In this document: positions 33,763 through 42,165 of the stretch, one piece after another
How the letters are laid out: every line of letters starts with the position of its first letter
How positions within the stretch are numbered: the first letter of the stretch is position 1
Source: Flaviramulus sp.
Lineage (GTDB): Bacteria > Bacteroidota > Bacteroidia > Flavobacteriales > Flavobacteriaceae
Direction: 5' to 3'
Assembly: GCA_030731745.1 (NCBI GenBank)
Contig: JANQTJ010000025.1
Location: forward strand, 1 to 48,113
DNA: 48,113 bases
The notes under the pieces: model-generated
Seen by the model: the letters and a program-made list of their open reading frames with translations, nothing else
Told to the model about the DNA's origin: nothing
Databases searched by the model: none
Translations under genes and position numbers: made by a program

Positions 33763-34689
33763 ATGAAAGGACCACTTTTTTATTCGAAAATATTGCTTTT
33801 TGGAGAGTATGGAATCATTAAAGATTCTAAAGGCTTATCTATTCCCTATAATTTTTATAATGGTGCTTTAAAGAAAACTGAAAATCCTTCAGAAACTGCT
33901 TTAAAATCTAATCAAAGCTTAAGACGGTTTGTTGAGTATTTAAAAAATATAAATCCAGAACTGGTAACTTTTGATATTGAATCCCTCGCAATAGATGTAA
34001 ACGAGGGTATGTATTTTGATTCTTCTATTCCACAAGGATATGGCGTTGGTAGTAGTGGTGCTCTTGTAGCTGCTATTTACGATAAATATGCTCAAGATAA
34101 AATTACTGTTTTAGAGAATTTAACTCGTGAGAAGCTATTGAAACTAAAAACTATTTTCTCGGAAATGGAGTCATTTTTTCATGGAAAATCATCTGGTTTA
34201 GATCCTCTTAATAGTTATTTGAGTATTCCAATTCTAATAAATTCTAAAGATAATATTGAAGCCACTGGTATTCCAGCACAACAAAATGGAAAAGGTGCTG
34301 TGTTTTTATTAGATAGCGGTATTATTGGTGAAACTGCACCAATGGTAAGTATTTTTATGGAAAAAATGAAGCAAGAAGGTTTCAGGAAGATGCTTACAAA
34401 CAAGTTTATTAAACATACAGACGCGTGTGTTGATGATTTTTTATCGGGTGATATTAAATCCCTGTTCAAAAATACAAAACAACTTTCAAAAGTTGTATTA
34501 AGTCATTTTAAGCCAATGATTCCAATTCAGTTTCATGAACTTTGGAGAAAAGGTATTGAAACAAATGATTATTACTTAAAGCTTTGTGGTTCTGGTGGCG
34601 GTGGCTATATTTTAGGATTTACTGAAGATATTGATAAAGCAAAACTATCCCTTACAGGATATAAACTAGAAGTTGTTTACAACTTTTAA
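33763..34689 (+). CDS. mvk: mevalonate kinase-like GHMP kinase
   Basis: A 308 aa GHMP kinase. Near the N-terminus SKILLFGEYGIIKDSKGLSI (about 8-27) matches the mevalonate-kinase start (KxxLxGEH/Y). The ATP loop is PQGYGVGSSGALVAAI (about 90-105). A GKSSGLDPLNSYL segment (about 143-155) holds the catalytic Asp region, and KLCGSGGGGYILGF (about 280-293) is the third GHMP motif. Place next to mvaD supports mevalonate as substrate; phosphomevalonate kinase is the alternative. It is followed by a UbiA-type gene 50 bases on. Confidence 0.85.
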   Translation: MKGPLFYSKILLFGEYGIIKDSKGLSIPYNFYNGALKKTENPSETALKSNQSLRRFVEYLKNINPELVTFDIESLAIDVNEGMYFDSSIPQGYGVGSSGALVAAIYDKYAQDKITVLENLTREKLLKLKTIFSEMESFFHGKSSGLDPLNSYLSIPILINSKDNIEATGIPAQQNGKGAVFLLDSGIIGETAPMVSIFMEKMKQEGFRKMLTNKFIKHTDACVDDFLSGDIKSLFKNTKQLSKVVLSHFKPMIPIQFHELWRKGIETNDYYLKLCGSGGGGYILGFTEDIDKAKLSLTGYKLEVVYNF

Positions 34690-34739
34690 TTCTCCTTTAT
34701 TGTTCTGAAAAATTTCAGAATTTTATAAATTATAAAACT

Positions 34740-35642
34740 ATGCTAAGTCGGAGACAGAATCATATTCTAGTTAAGTTTTTTAGTATGTTTTCTGTTGTTA
34801 GAGGTTACAATATTTTAATTATTGTTATTGCACAATATTTAGCTTCAGTATATATAATGGCAAAAGGTAAATCTCTTAAAGAAGTGCTTTTAGATCCTAA
34901 TTTATTTATGTTAGTCTTGGCTTCTGCTTCAACCATTGCAGGAGGCTATATTATCAACAATTTTTACGATTCAGAAAAAGATTTAATTAATAAACCTATT
35001 AAATCTAGGTTAGATAAATTGGTAAGTCAAAATACTAAATTGTCTTTTTATTTTGTTTTAAATTTTTCGTCTGTAATTATGGCAAGCTACGTGTCATTCA
35101 ATGCTGTTATTTTCTTTTCTGTATATATTTTCGCTATTTGGTTCTATTCACATAAATTAAAAAAACTACCTTTTATTGGTAATTTAACTTCTGCAATTTT
35201 AACTATTACTCCATTTTTCGCCATTTTTCTTTATTATAAAAATTTTGAAACGGTAATTTTTGTTCATGCCATTTTCTTGTTTTTAATGATATCTATGCGC
35301 GAACTAACAAAAGATTTAGAAAACATTAAGGGAGATCTTCTTCAAAGTTACCAAACCATACCTATAGTTTATGGAGAAAAGGCTTCAAAAAACATACTAA
35401 GGGTATTAACCATTTTAACGTTAGTGCCTACATATATGTTATTAGTTTGTTTTGAGATAGGCTATATGTATTTGTATTTTTATTTCAGTACTTTTTTACT
35501 TCTAGTTTTTCTTTATGTGTTATGGAAATCTAAAACTAAATTACATTATTTAATACTTCATAATATCTTGAAATTCATCATTGTAACAGGGGTATTTTGT
35601 ATTGTACTTATTAATATAGAATTAGTTTTAAATCAGATATAA
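34740..35642 (+). CDS. UbiA-family prenyltransferase
   Basis: A 300 aa membrane enzyme with eight or nine helices. The two Asp-rich motifs that bind prenyl diphosphate through Mg2+ are present: NNFYDSEKDLINKP (about 82-95) and DLENIKGD (about 192-199). The short, hydrophobic form resembles the group annotated as geranylgeranylglycerol-phosphate geranylgeranyltransferase in flavobacteria. Menaquinone and heme A synthases of the same family are alternatives. Position after two mevalonate enzymes puts prenyl donor supply and use together. Confidence 0.85.
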   Translation: MLSRRQNHILVKFFSMFSVVRGYNILIIVIAQYLASVYIMAKGKSLKEVLLDPNLFMLVLASASTIAGGYIINNFYDSEKDLINKPIKSRLDKLVSQNTKLSFYFVLNFSSVIMASYVSFNAVIFFSVYIFAIWFYSHKLKKLPFIGNLTSAILTITPFFAIFLYYKNFETVIFVHAIFLFLMISMRELTKDLENIKGDLLQSYQTIPIVYGEKASKNILRVLTILTLVPTYMLLVCFEIGYMYLYFYFSTFLLLVFLYVLWKSKTKLHYLILHNILKFIIVTGVFCIVLINIELVLNQI

Positions 35643-35746
35643 GTTTTTTTAAGTGTTGTTAACCAACTTAATTTAACTCCTACTTTATCAAAAAAGGATT
35701 ACAATAATTCATAAACCAAAAAATCGTAAATCGTAAATTTTAAGTA

Positions 35747-35754
35747 TATCTTTG
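35747..35754 (+). promoter_or_regulatory. -7 element before the RluB-like gene
   Basis: TATCTTTG matches TAnnTTTG and lies 18 bases before the start codon. A short tandem repeat of AAATCGT sits just upstream (35721-35735), where a -33 element would be. Confidence 0.55.
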
Positions 35755-35771
35755 CAAAAAAATAATACGAA

Positions 35772-36617
35772 ATGAATAGGCATCAAGGCAGTAAAGGAAA
35801 AGGAAAAGCTTCGGGACGTGGAGATAATAATACGCGTAGTAAAAGTTATGCAAGAGGAAATGCTCCCATAAAAAAAACCACTCCAACTTCTCCTAAAAAA
35901 GCGAGTAACCCTGACGAAATTAGATTAAATAAGTATGTTGCTAATTCTGGAATATGTTCTCGTAGAGAGGCTGATGTTCATATAGCAACCGGATTAGTAA
36001 CAGTAAATGGGACAGTTGTAACCGAAATGGGTTACAAAGTAAAGCTAGGTGATGAAGTGCGTTATGATGGAGGACGCGTAAACCCAGAAAAGAAAGCTTA
36101 TGTATTATTAAATAAGCCTAAAGGTTTTGCAACTACAACTAGTGAAGGTAAAGGAAGAACCGTTATGGATTTAGTTGCCAATGCAACTACTTCAAAAATT
36201 AAACCTATTGGGCGTTTAGGTAGAAACTCAAAAGGGCTTCTGTTGTTTACAAATGATGAGCAAATTCATGATAAATTTACCAACTCTAAAAATGGTGTTG
36301 GTAGGTTATTTCATATTGAATTAGATAAAAATTTAAAACTTGAAGATTTAAAAAAAATCCAAGCAGGGTTTAAAATAGAGGGAAAACTTATCGGAGTTGA
36401 GGAGATTAGCTATATTGATGGCGCGACAAAACGTGAAATTGGCTTAAAAATTAAAAATACAGGGAACACGATTGTCAGAACAATTTTTGATTATTTAAAA
36501 TATGAAATTGTAAATTTAGATTGTGTTGCCATTGGGCATTTAACAAAAAAAGATATTCCAAGAGGGCACTGGAAACATCTTACCGAACAGGAATTGAATA
36601 CATTAAAAATGCTTTAA
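35772..36617 (+). CDS. RluB/RsuA-family pseudouridine synthase-like protein, catalytic Asp replaced
   Basis: A 281 aa protein with a basic low-complexity N-terminus (1-45). An S4 RNA-binding domain follows (about 48-95, RLNKYVANSGICSRREAD), then the RsuA/RluB catalytic domain (about 108-250). Family features such as VLLNKPKG, RTVMDLV and the final IGHLTKKDIPRGHWKHLT are intact. The catalytic motif, normally GRLDxxTxGLLL, reads GRLGRNSKGLLL, so Gly150 (codon GGT) stands where the catalytic Asp is expected. An RNA-binding protein without synthase activity, or use of another residue, must be considered. It may be a lineage trait; I cannot check homologues here. Confidence 0.85.
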   Translation: MNRHQGSKGKGKASGRGDNNTRSKSYARGNAPIKKTTPTSPKKASNPDEIRLNKYVANSGICSRREADVHIATGLVTVNGTVVTEMGYKVKLGDEVRYDGGRVNPEKKAYVLLNKPKGFATTTSEGKGRTVMDLVANATTSKIKPIGRLGRNSKGLLLFTNDEQIHDKFTNSKNGVGRLFHIELDKNLKLEDLKKIQAGFKIEGKLIGVEEISYIDGATKREIGLKIKNTGNTIVRTIFDYLKYEIVNLDCVAIGHLTKKDIPRGHWKHLTEQELNTLKML

Positions 36618-36712
36618 AAACTACTTAAAAAAATCTTTAAAAAAACTTATTAATTAAAAATTTTATATTTCATTTGCACTGTTATTAGCTGAACAATTTG
36701 AATTGTGTTTAT

Positions 36713-36865
36713 ATGTTCGGGCTTTTGAAAATTAGGAAGTCATACTCAAAAGCTGCTTATCGTTTAAGTAACCGAATTTTAAAGCTAACTTCCGTTTTAG
36801 CAATATATGCTAGCCAGCATATGAATGGCTTTATTCCTACTACTCAAAATCAAATTCAAATTTGA
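36713..36865 (+). CDS. candidate small protein (50 aa) upstream of speA
   Basis: A short open frame from ATG to TGA in the 320-base gap before the arginine decarboxylase gene. The first half is basic (KIRKSYSKAAYRLSNRILK), then a hydrophobic stretch (LTSVLAIYAS), then a polar tail rich in Gln and Thr (PTTQNQIQI). It has no signal peptide and I recognise no family. The local GC content looks higher than in the flanking gaps, which favours coding. It could be a regulatory leader peptide for the polyamine genes or a free small protein, and chance remains possible. Confidence 0.4.
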   Translation: MFGLLKIRKSYSKAAYRLSNRILKLTSVLAIYASQHMNGFIPTTQNQIQI

Positions 36866-36937
36866 TATTCATTTTTTTTACGAGTTTATCGCCTAATTAA
36901 TTTTAGGGTTTTATCTTTAACCTATTAAACAAAATAA

Positions 36938-38335
36938 ATGAATACAAAATACATTGATTTAATTGATCAGACTTTTGATTTTCCACAAGAAGAATTCAGA
37001 TTAGAAAATAAAACATTAGAATTTCATGGGATTAATCTTATGGAGTTGGTAGAGGAATATGGCGCGCCCTTAAAGTTTACCTATTTACCACAAATTTCTA
37101 ACAATATTAATAAGGCTAAACAATGGTTTGCCGATGGCATAAAAAAGAATAAGTATAAAGGGAAATACCATTATTGTTATTGTACAAAAAGCTCACACTT
37201 TAATCATGTTTTAAATGAAGCTTTAAAAAATGATATTCATATTGAGACTTCCTCTGCTTTTGATATTGATATTGTTGAAAATTTGAAAGCCCAAGGTAAA
37301 ATTACAGATGAAACTTATGTAATTAGTAATGGTTTTAAACGTTCTCAATACGTAACCAATATAGCTAGACTGATAAATAATGGGCACAAAAATGCCATTC
37401 CAATTATTGATAATTATGAAGAAATCGATTTATTATCTCAAGAAATAAAAGGAAAATTTAATGTTGGTATTAGAATAGCTTCAGAAGAAGAACCAAAGTT
37501 TGAGTTTTATACTTCTCGACTAGGGATAGGTTATAAAAACATAGTGCCATTTTATAAAAACCAAATTCAAAACAATAAAAGAGTTAAGTTAAAAATGCTT
37601 CATTTTTTCATTAATACAGGGATACGAGATAATGCGTATTATTGGAATGAATTACAAAAATGTTTGAAGGTTTATACGAGTTTAAAAAAAATATGTCCAT
37701 CATTAGACAGTTTAAATATAGGGGGAGGATTTCCAATAAAAAATTCTTTAGCTTTTGATTTTGATTATCAATACATGGTTGATGAGATTATAAATCAAAT
37801 CAATCTTGCATGTGAAGAAGAAGAAGTTAAAGTGCCTAATTTATTTACAGAATTTGGCAGTTTTACAGTTGGTGAAAGTGGTGGAGCTATCTATGAAGTA
37901 CTATACCAAAAACAACAAAATGATCGTGAAAAGTGGAATATGATAAATTCATCATTCATTACTACCTTGCCTGATACTTGGGCTATTAATAAACGATTTA
38001 TTTTACTGCCTATAAACAGATGGAATGAAAGTTACGAGCGTGTTTTACTTGGTGGTTTAACCTGTGATAGTGATGATTATTATAATAGTGAACAGCATAT
38101 GAATGCTATTTATTTACCTAAATACAATAAAGAAAAACCACTTTATATTGGGTTTTTTAACACAGGGGCCTATCAAGAAACCATTGGTGGTTTTGGAGGT
38201 TTACAACACTGTTTAATACCTTCGCCAAAACATATTTTAATTGACAAAGATAAAGATGGAAATCTAACAACTAAATTATTTAGCGACCAACAAAAAAGTG
38301 AAGACTTACTTAAAATTTTGGGATATAATAATTAA
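36938..38335 (+). CDS. speA: arginine decarboxylase (short, alanine-racemase-fold type)
   Basis: A 465 aa PLP enzyme that converts arginine to agmatine, the first step of polyamine synthesis. The fold is the Orn/DAP/Arg decarboxylase type, but shorter than the E. coli enzyme (about 650 aa), as is usual in Bacteroidota. The expected PLP Lys is Lys84 (YHYCYCTKSSHF). The glycine-rich phosphate site is SLNIGGGFPIKNS (about 265-277) and the C-terminal barrel has the LTCDSDDYY segment (about 374-382) with the catalytic Cys region. A deoxyhypusine-synthase-like gene follows after 146 bases. Ornithine or diaminopimelate as substrate is less likely given the length and neighbours. Confidence 0.87.
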   Translation: MNTKYIDLIDQTFDFPQEEFRLENKTLEFHGINLMELVEEYGAPLKFTYLPQISNNINKAKQWFADGIKKNKYKGKYHYCYCTKSSHFNHVLNEALKNDIHIETSSAFDIDIVENLKAQGKITDETYVISNGFKRSQYVTNIARLINNGHKNAIPIIDNYEEIDLLSQEIKGKFNVGIRIASEEEPKFEFYTSRLGIGYKNIVPFYKNQIQNNKRVKLKMLHFFINTGIRDNAYYWNELQKCLKVYTSLKKICPSLDSLNIGGGFPIKNSLAFDFDYQYMVDEIINQINLACEEEEVKVPNLFTEFGSFTVGESGGAIYEVLYQKQQNDREKWNMINSSFITTLPDTWAINKRFILLPINRWNESYERVLLGGLTCDSDDYYNSEQHMNAIYLPKYNKEKPLYIGFFNTGAYQETIGGFGGLQHCLIPSPKHILIDKDKDGNLTTKLFSDQQKSEDLLKILGYNN

Positions 38336-38400
38336 AATGGTTGTTTAAAAGTGATAGATTAAAAATTAGAACAATCAAAAATTGCAGGATAACCAGTTAA

Positions 38401-38416
38401 GTTATAAATTTATAAC
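38401..38416. promoter_or_regulatory. 16-bp perfect palindrome before the DHS-like gene
   Basis: GTTATAAATTTATAAC is a perfect palindrome with no spacer, 66-81 bases before the start codon of the deoxyhypusine-synthase-like gene. It is a candidate operator. All arms are AT-rich apart from the end pair, so chance is not excluded. Confidence 0.35.
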
Positions 38417-38481
38417 AAACGCAAATACAGTATTATTGCTAAATCATAATAAATATAAACGCTTAAAAAATAGCGAGAAAG

Positions 38482-39456
38482 ATGAATACTAAAGGACCAA
38501 TATCACAATTTATAGAAAAACATTATTTACATTTTAATGCTGCCGCTTTAGTTGACGCTGCAAAAGGTTACGAAGCACAATTAAATTCTGGCTCAAAAAT
38601 GTTAGTATCTTTAGCTGGAGCAATGAGTACCGCAGAGTTAGGAAAGAGTTTTGCAGAAATGATTCGTCAAGATAAAGTGCAAATTATTTCTTGTACAGGT
38701 GCTAATTTGGAAGAGGATATTATGAATTTGGTAGCGCATTCTCATTACAAACGCGTACCAAACTATCGTGATTTAACTCCGCAAGAAGAATGGGATTTGC
38801 TAGAAAAAGGATTAAATCGCGTAACAGATACTTGTATTCCAGAGCATGAAGCATTCAGACGTTTACAAGCACATATTTTTAAGATTTGGAAAGATGCCGA
38901 CGATAAAGGAGAACGGTATTTGCCACATGAGTATATGTACAAAATGTTATTATCAGGTGTTTTAGAACAATATTACGAAATTGATTTGAAAGACTCTTGG
39001 ATGTATGCAGCGGCAGAAAAAAACTTGCCTATTGTTTGTCCAGGTTGGGAAGATAGCACGATGGGAAATATTTTTGCAAGCTATGTTTTAAAAGGTGAGT
39101 TAAAAGCAAGTACCATGAAATCTGGTATAGAATACATGACATTTTTAGCAGATTGGTATACGAATAATTCTAAAAATGGAATTGGTTTCTTCCAAATTGG
39201 AGGAGGCATAGCTGGAGATTTTCCAATATGTGTAGTGCCAATGTTATATCAAGATATGGAACGTACTGACACTCCTTTTTGGAGTTATTTCTGCCAGATT
39301 AGCGATTCAACAACAAGTTACGGATCTTATTCTGGCGCTGTTCCAAACGAAAAAATTACTTGGGGTAAACTTGATATTGATACTCCAAAATTTATAATTG
39401 AGAGTGACGCCACTATTGTAGCACCTTTAATTTTTGCTTATTTATTAGGACAATAA
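38482..39456 (+). CDS. deoxyhypusine synthase-family protein (possible homospermidine synthase)
   Basis: A 324 aa NAD-dependent enzyme of the deoxyhypusine synthase fold. The catalytic Lys expected in WGK is Lys296 (ITWGKLDID). The NAD-binding SLAGAMSTA (about 43-51) and CTGANLEED (about 71-79) are conserved, as are the GGGIAGDFP (240-248) and TTSYGSYSGA stretches. Bacteria lack eIF5A, so such proteins do not modify it; DHS homologues in cyanobacteria make homospermidine from putrescine. The same reaction is plausible here, by inference from family and from speA just upstream. The next gene starts 3 bases after the stop. Confidence 0.87.
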   Translation: MNTKGPISQFIEKHYLHFNAAALVDAAKGYEAQLNSGSKMLVSLAGAMSTAELGKSFAEMIRQDKVQIISCTGANLEEDIMNLVAHSHYKRVPNYRDLTPQEEWDLLEKGLNRVTDTCIPEHEAFRRLQAHIFKIWKDADDKGERYLPHEYMYKMLLSGVLEQYYEIDLKDSWMYAAAEKNLPIVCPGWEDSTMGNIFASYVLKGELKASTMKSGIEYMTFLADWYTNNSKNGIGFFQIGGGIAGDFPICVVPMLYQDMERTDTPFWSYFCQISDSTTSYGSYSGAVPNEKITWGKLDIDTPKFIIESDATIVAPLIFAYLLGQ

Positions 39457-39459
39457 ATT

Positions 39460-40986
39460 TTGGAAACAAAAAAAATTGAAAATATAGAATTAAAGTATTT
39501 ATCTGTAAATGACTATGAAGAGTTGAAAGATGCAACTCTAGAGTCGTACGGAGGTGTACTTAATTCTTATTGGAAAAAGCATCATATAGAAAAATTAACT
39601 ACCATGTTTCCAGAAGGGCAAGTGGTAATTAAGATTGACGGTGATATTGCTGGTTGCGCATTATCTCTTATTGTGGATTATGATAGGATTGATGATGATC
39701 ATACATATGCAGATATTATAGCTGGAGAATCTTTTAAAAATCACAATCGAGAAGGTGATGTTTTATATGGAATAGATGTATTTATCAGGCCTAAGTATCG
39801 AGGGTTACGTTTAGGTAGGAGACTTTATGATTATCGTAAAGAAGTATGTGAAAACCTAAATTTAAAAAGTATTGTGTTTGGAGGAAGAATGCCCAATTAT
39901 CACGAGCACAAGGAATTCTCACCAAAAGAATATATTGAAAAAGTAAAACGTAAGGAAATTCATGATCCTGTTTTGAATTTTCAAATATCTAATGATTTTC
40001 ATCCAGTACGTGTTTTAAAAGGTTATTTAGAAGGTGATACAGCATCAAATGAATATGCTGTTTTAATGGAATGGGATAATATTTATTATACTAAACCAAA
40101 GAAGAAAGCTAGCACCATAAAAACTATTGTGCGTTTAGGCCTCATACAATGGCAAATGCGTCCCTATAAAAGTTTAGATGAATTGATGCAGCAAGTGGAG
40201 TATTTTATTGATAGTGTTTCGGCATATCGTTCTGATTTTGCAGTATTTCCAGAGTTTTTCAATGCACCCCTTATGGCGGAGTTTAACCATATGCATGAGC
40301 CAGAGGCTATTAGAGAACTAGCAAAATTTACTGAAACTATTGTTAATAAACTTAAACAACTATCAATATCCTATAACATCAACATCATTTCTGGGAGTAT
40401 GCCAGAAGTAGTGGAAGATAAATTATACAATGTTGGTTATTTATGTAGAAGAGATGGTAGTGTTGAGCGTTACGAAAAAATACATGTAACACCAGATGAA
40501 GCTAAAGTTTGGGGTATGCAACGCGGAAATAAATTACAAACTTTTGACACTGATTGTGGAAGAATTGGCATATTAATATGTTATGATTCTGAGTTTCCAG
40601 AATTATCGCGTTTATTGGCTGATGAAGGTATGGATATTTTATTTGTTCCTTTTTTAACAGATACTCAAAATGGCTATTCTAGAGTTCGTTTGTGCGCTCA
40701 AGCCAGAGCTATAGAAAACGAGTGTTATGTGGCGATATCTGGAAGTGTAGGTAATTTGCCAAATGTTAATAATATGGATATTCAATATGCACAATCTGCA
40801 GTATTTACACCATGTGATTTTTCATTTCCAAGTAACGGAATTAAAGCAGAGGCTACCCCAAATACCGAAATGATTTTAGTAGCAGATGTAGATTTAAGTT
40901 TGCTAAGAGAATTACACTCTTTTGGATCAGTAAAAAATTTAAAAGACAGAAGAAAAGATTTTTATGATGTTATACGCATAAAATAA
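39460..40986 (+). CDS. GNAT N-acetyltransferase fused to nitrilase-superfamily amidohydrolase
   Basis: A 508 aa two-domain protein like B. subtilis YhcX. The GNAT domain (about 10-210) carries the acetyl-CoA motif FIRPKYRGLRLGRRLY (108-123). The C-terminal carbon-nitrogen hydrolase (about 225-500) has the full Glu-Lys-Cys triad: Glu265 (FAVFPEFF), Lys340 (YEKIHV) and Cys374 (ILICYDSEFPE). The start is TTG, 3 bases after the DHS-like gene, since no ATG precedes the domain. Substrate is unknown. In this operon an amine, amide or carbamoyl derivative of agmatine or putrescine is a reasonable inference. The domain order suggests one domain makes or protects a compound the other processes. Confidence 0.92.
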   Translation: METKKIENIELKYLSVNDYEELKDATLESYGGVLNSYWKKHHIEKLTTMFPEGQVVIKIDGDIAGCALSLIVDYDRIDDDHTYADIIAGESFKNHNREGDVLYGIDVFIRPKYRGLRLGRRLYDYRKEVCENLNLKSIVFGGRMPNYHEHKEFSPKEYIEKVKRKEIHDPVLNFQISNDFHPVRVLKGYLEGDTASNEYAVLMEWDNIYYTKPKKKASTIKTIVRLGLIQWQMRPYKSLDELMQQVEYFIDSVSAYRSDFAVFPEFFNAPLMAEFNHMHEPEAIRELAKFTETIVNKLKQLSISYNINIISGSMPEVVEDKLYNVGYLCRRDGSVERYEKIHVTPDEAKVWGMQRGNKLQTFDTDCGRIGILICYDSEFPELSRLLADEGMDILFVPFLTDTQNGYSRVRLCAQARAIENECYVAISGSVGNLPNVNNMDIQYAQSAVFTPCDFSFPSNGIKAEATPNTEMILVADVDLSLLRELHSFGSVKNLKDRRKDFYDVIRIK

Positions 40987-41035
40987 TCATAAATAGTATA
41001 TTTAACTCATAAGTAAAAAACTTTACCCCATAAAA

Positions 41036-41365
41036 ATGAAAAATAGAAACGAAAATTTAAAACGTGTTATAGTCGATTTTAAGAAATTAACACCAGAAAT
41101 TTTAGCTTTGTTGGTTGAAAAATATCCCGATGGCTATGATGAAGATCAGATTATATCGTTTAGAAATCAGCATAATGAAATTATTGAAGCTGTTGAGGTA
41201 ACAACATCTGATACTAAATATTTAGTAAAAGTTAGTATGAAACTTGCAGTAACTATGGAAAACTATGATGAAGATGATTATGAAGATTTTGCTGGAGATG
41301 ATCCAGAAGCGGTACAAGATCCTGAAATTTTAGATGAAGATTCAGAAGAAGAAGATAACGATTAA
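41036..41365 (+). CDS. small acidic protein, unknown function
   Basis: A 109 aa protein with a basic start (about 1-17), a mixed alpha/beta middle (VIVDFKKLTPEILALLVEKY, about 11-30) and a strongly acidic tail rich in Asp and Glu (about 76-109). Close relatives in flavobacteria are, I believe, often mislabelled DNA primase; nothing here resembles a primase. It follows the GNAT-nitrilase gene by 49 bases and precedes a 73 aa gene by 14 bases. I do not recognise a characterised family. The acidic tail suggests binding to a basic partner. Confidence 0.75.
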   Translation: MKNRNENLKRVIVDFKKLTPEILALLVEKYPDGYDEDQIISFRNQHNEIIEAVEVTTSDTKYLVKVSMKLAVTMENYDEDDYEDFAGDDPEAVQDPEILDEDSEEEDND

Positions 41366-41379
41366 TAAATTTTAATATT

Positions 41380-41601
41380 ATGAGAACAGCTGTTTTTAAA
41401 TCTTACAAAAACGGTTTATACACTTTTTGGTTTGAAAATGGCGAGGAGTTAGCCTTTGAAGAAGTTCATCCTCGCGTTTTAAAGCAATTCGATTTGAAAA
41501 ATGATAAAGGTTTAATAGATAAAGACTTCAGAATTACTTTTGTTGAAGATGAAGATGGTGATGACGTTATCTACAGAGTAGAAAGTTTAAAGCCCATTTA
41601 A
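41380..41601 (+). CDS. small conserved protein, paralogue of the 42166 product
   Basis: A 73 aa acidic protein without signal or membrane segment. Its core (EELAFEEVHPRVLKQFDLKN, then LIDKDFRITF) lines up with the C-terminal half of the 122 aa protein at 42166-42534. It probably forms a compact beta-rich fold. I know no function. It lies between the 109 aa acidic protein and a VOC protein, with short gaps, in the downstream part of the polyamine cluster. Confidence 0.75.
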   Translation: MRTAVFKSYKNGLYTFWFENGEELAFEEVHPRVLKQFDLKNDKGLIDKDFRITFVEDEDGDDVIYRVESLKPI

Positions 41602-41611
41602 TAAATGTATC

Positions 41612-42028
41612 ATGCAAACATCGTTTCACATGTCTTTACCTTGTTTAAAAATCAAGGAGACAAAAGGATTTTACGCTAATATTGGCGCATCCTCAGGGAG
41701 AATGACCCAAAATTGGGTAGATATAAATTTATTTGGTCATCAAATAACATTTATTAAAGCCGGAAAATTCAATTTTACAAATCCTAATTATGTTTTTGAA
41801 GGCAAAATTTTACCATCATTTCATTTTGGAATTATCTTGGATTTTAAGACATGGGGAACTATATATGAAAAACTAAAATCTCAAGGTTTAGATGTAGTTA
41901 CCAAAGCCACCTTTTTAAAAGATAAAGTAGGCGAACACACTTCTTTTTTTGTTAAAGACCCTAATGACTATATGTTAGAGTTCAAGAGTTTTAAAGATTT
42001 AGATGATATGTTCAATATAGCGCCTTAA
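41612..42028 (+). CDS. VOC-superfamily (glyoxalase/bleomycin-resistance-like) protein
   Basis: A 138 aa protein with the beta-alpha-beta-beta-beta repeats of the VOC fold. LPCLKIKETKGFYANI (about 9-24) begins it, followed by DINLFGHQITFI, then FHFGIILDFKTW and the late FFVKDPNDYMLEFKS, where the final Glu (ligand in many members) is present. Metal ligands on the first strand include a His near position 6. Substrate unknown; members act as dioxygenases, isomerases or binding proteins. It starts 10 bases after the 73 aa gene. Confidence 0.85.
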   Translation: MQTSFHMSLPCLKIKETKGFYANIGASSGRMTQNWVDINLFGHQITFIKAGKFNFTNPNYVFEGKILPSFHFGIILDFKTWGTIYEKLKSQGLDVVTKATFLKDKVGEHTSFFVKDPNDYMLEFKSFKDLDDMFNIAP

Positions 42029-42165
42029 GGCAATCACTATTATAAGACTAAAAAAAACTTAGTTTTAAGTACTATCAGTAGTTTTTTGAAAATTACTTAA
42101 GCCATTCGGACTTTAGGTAGAACGATTTCCGAAAAAAATTCAACTTAATTTTATTTTTTTAATAT

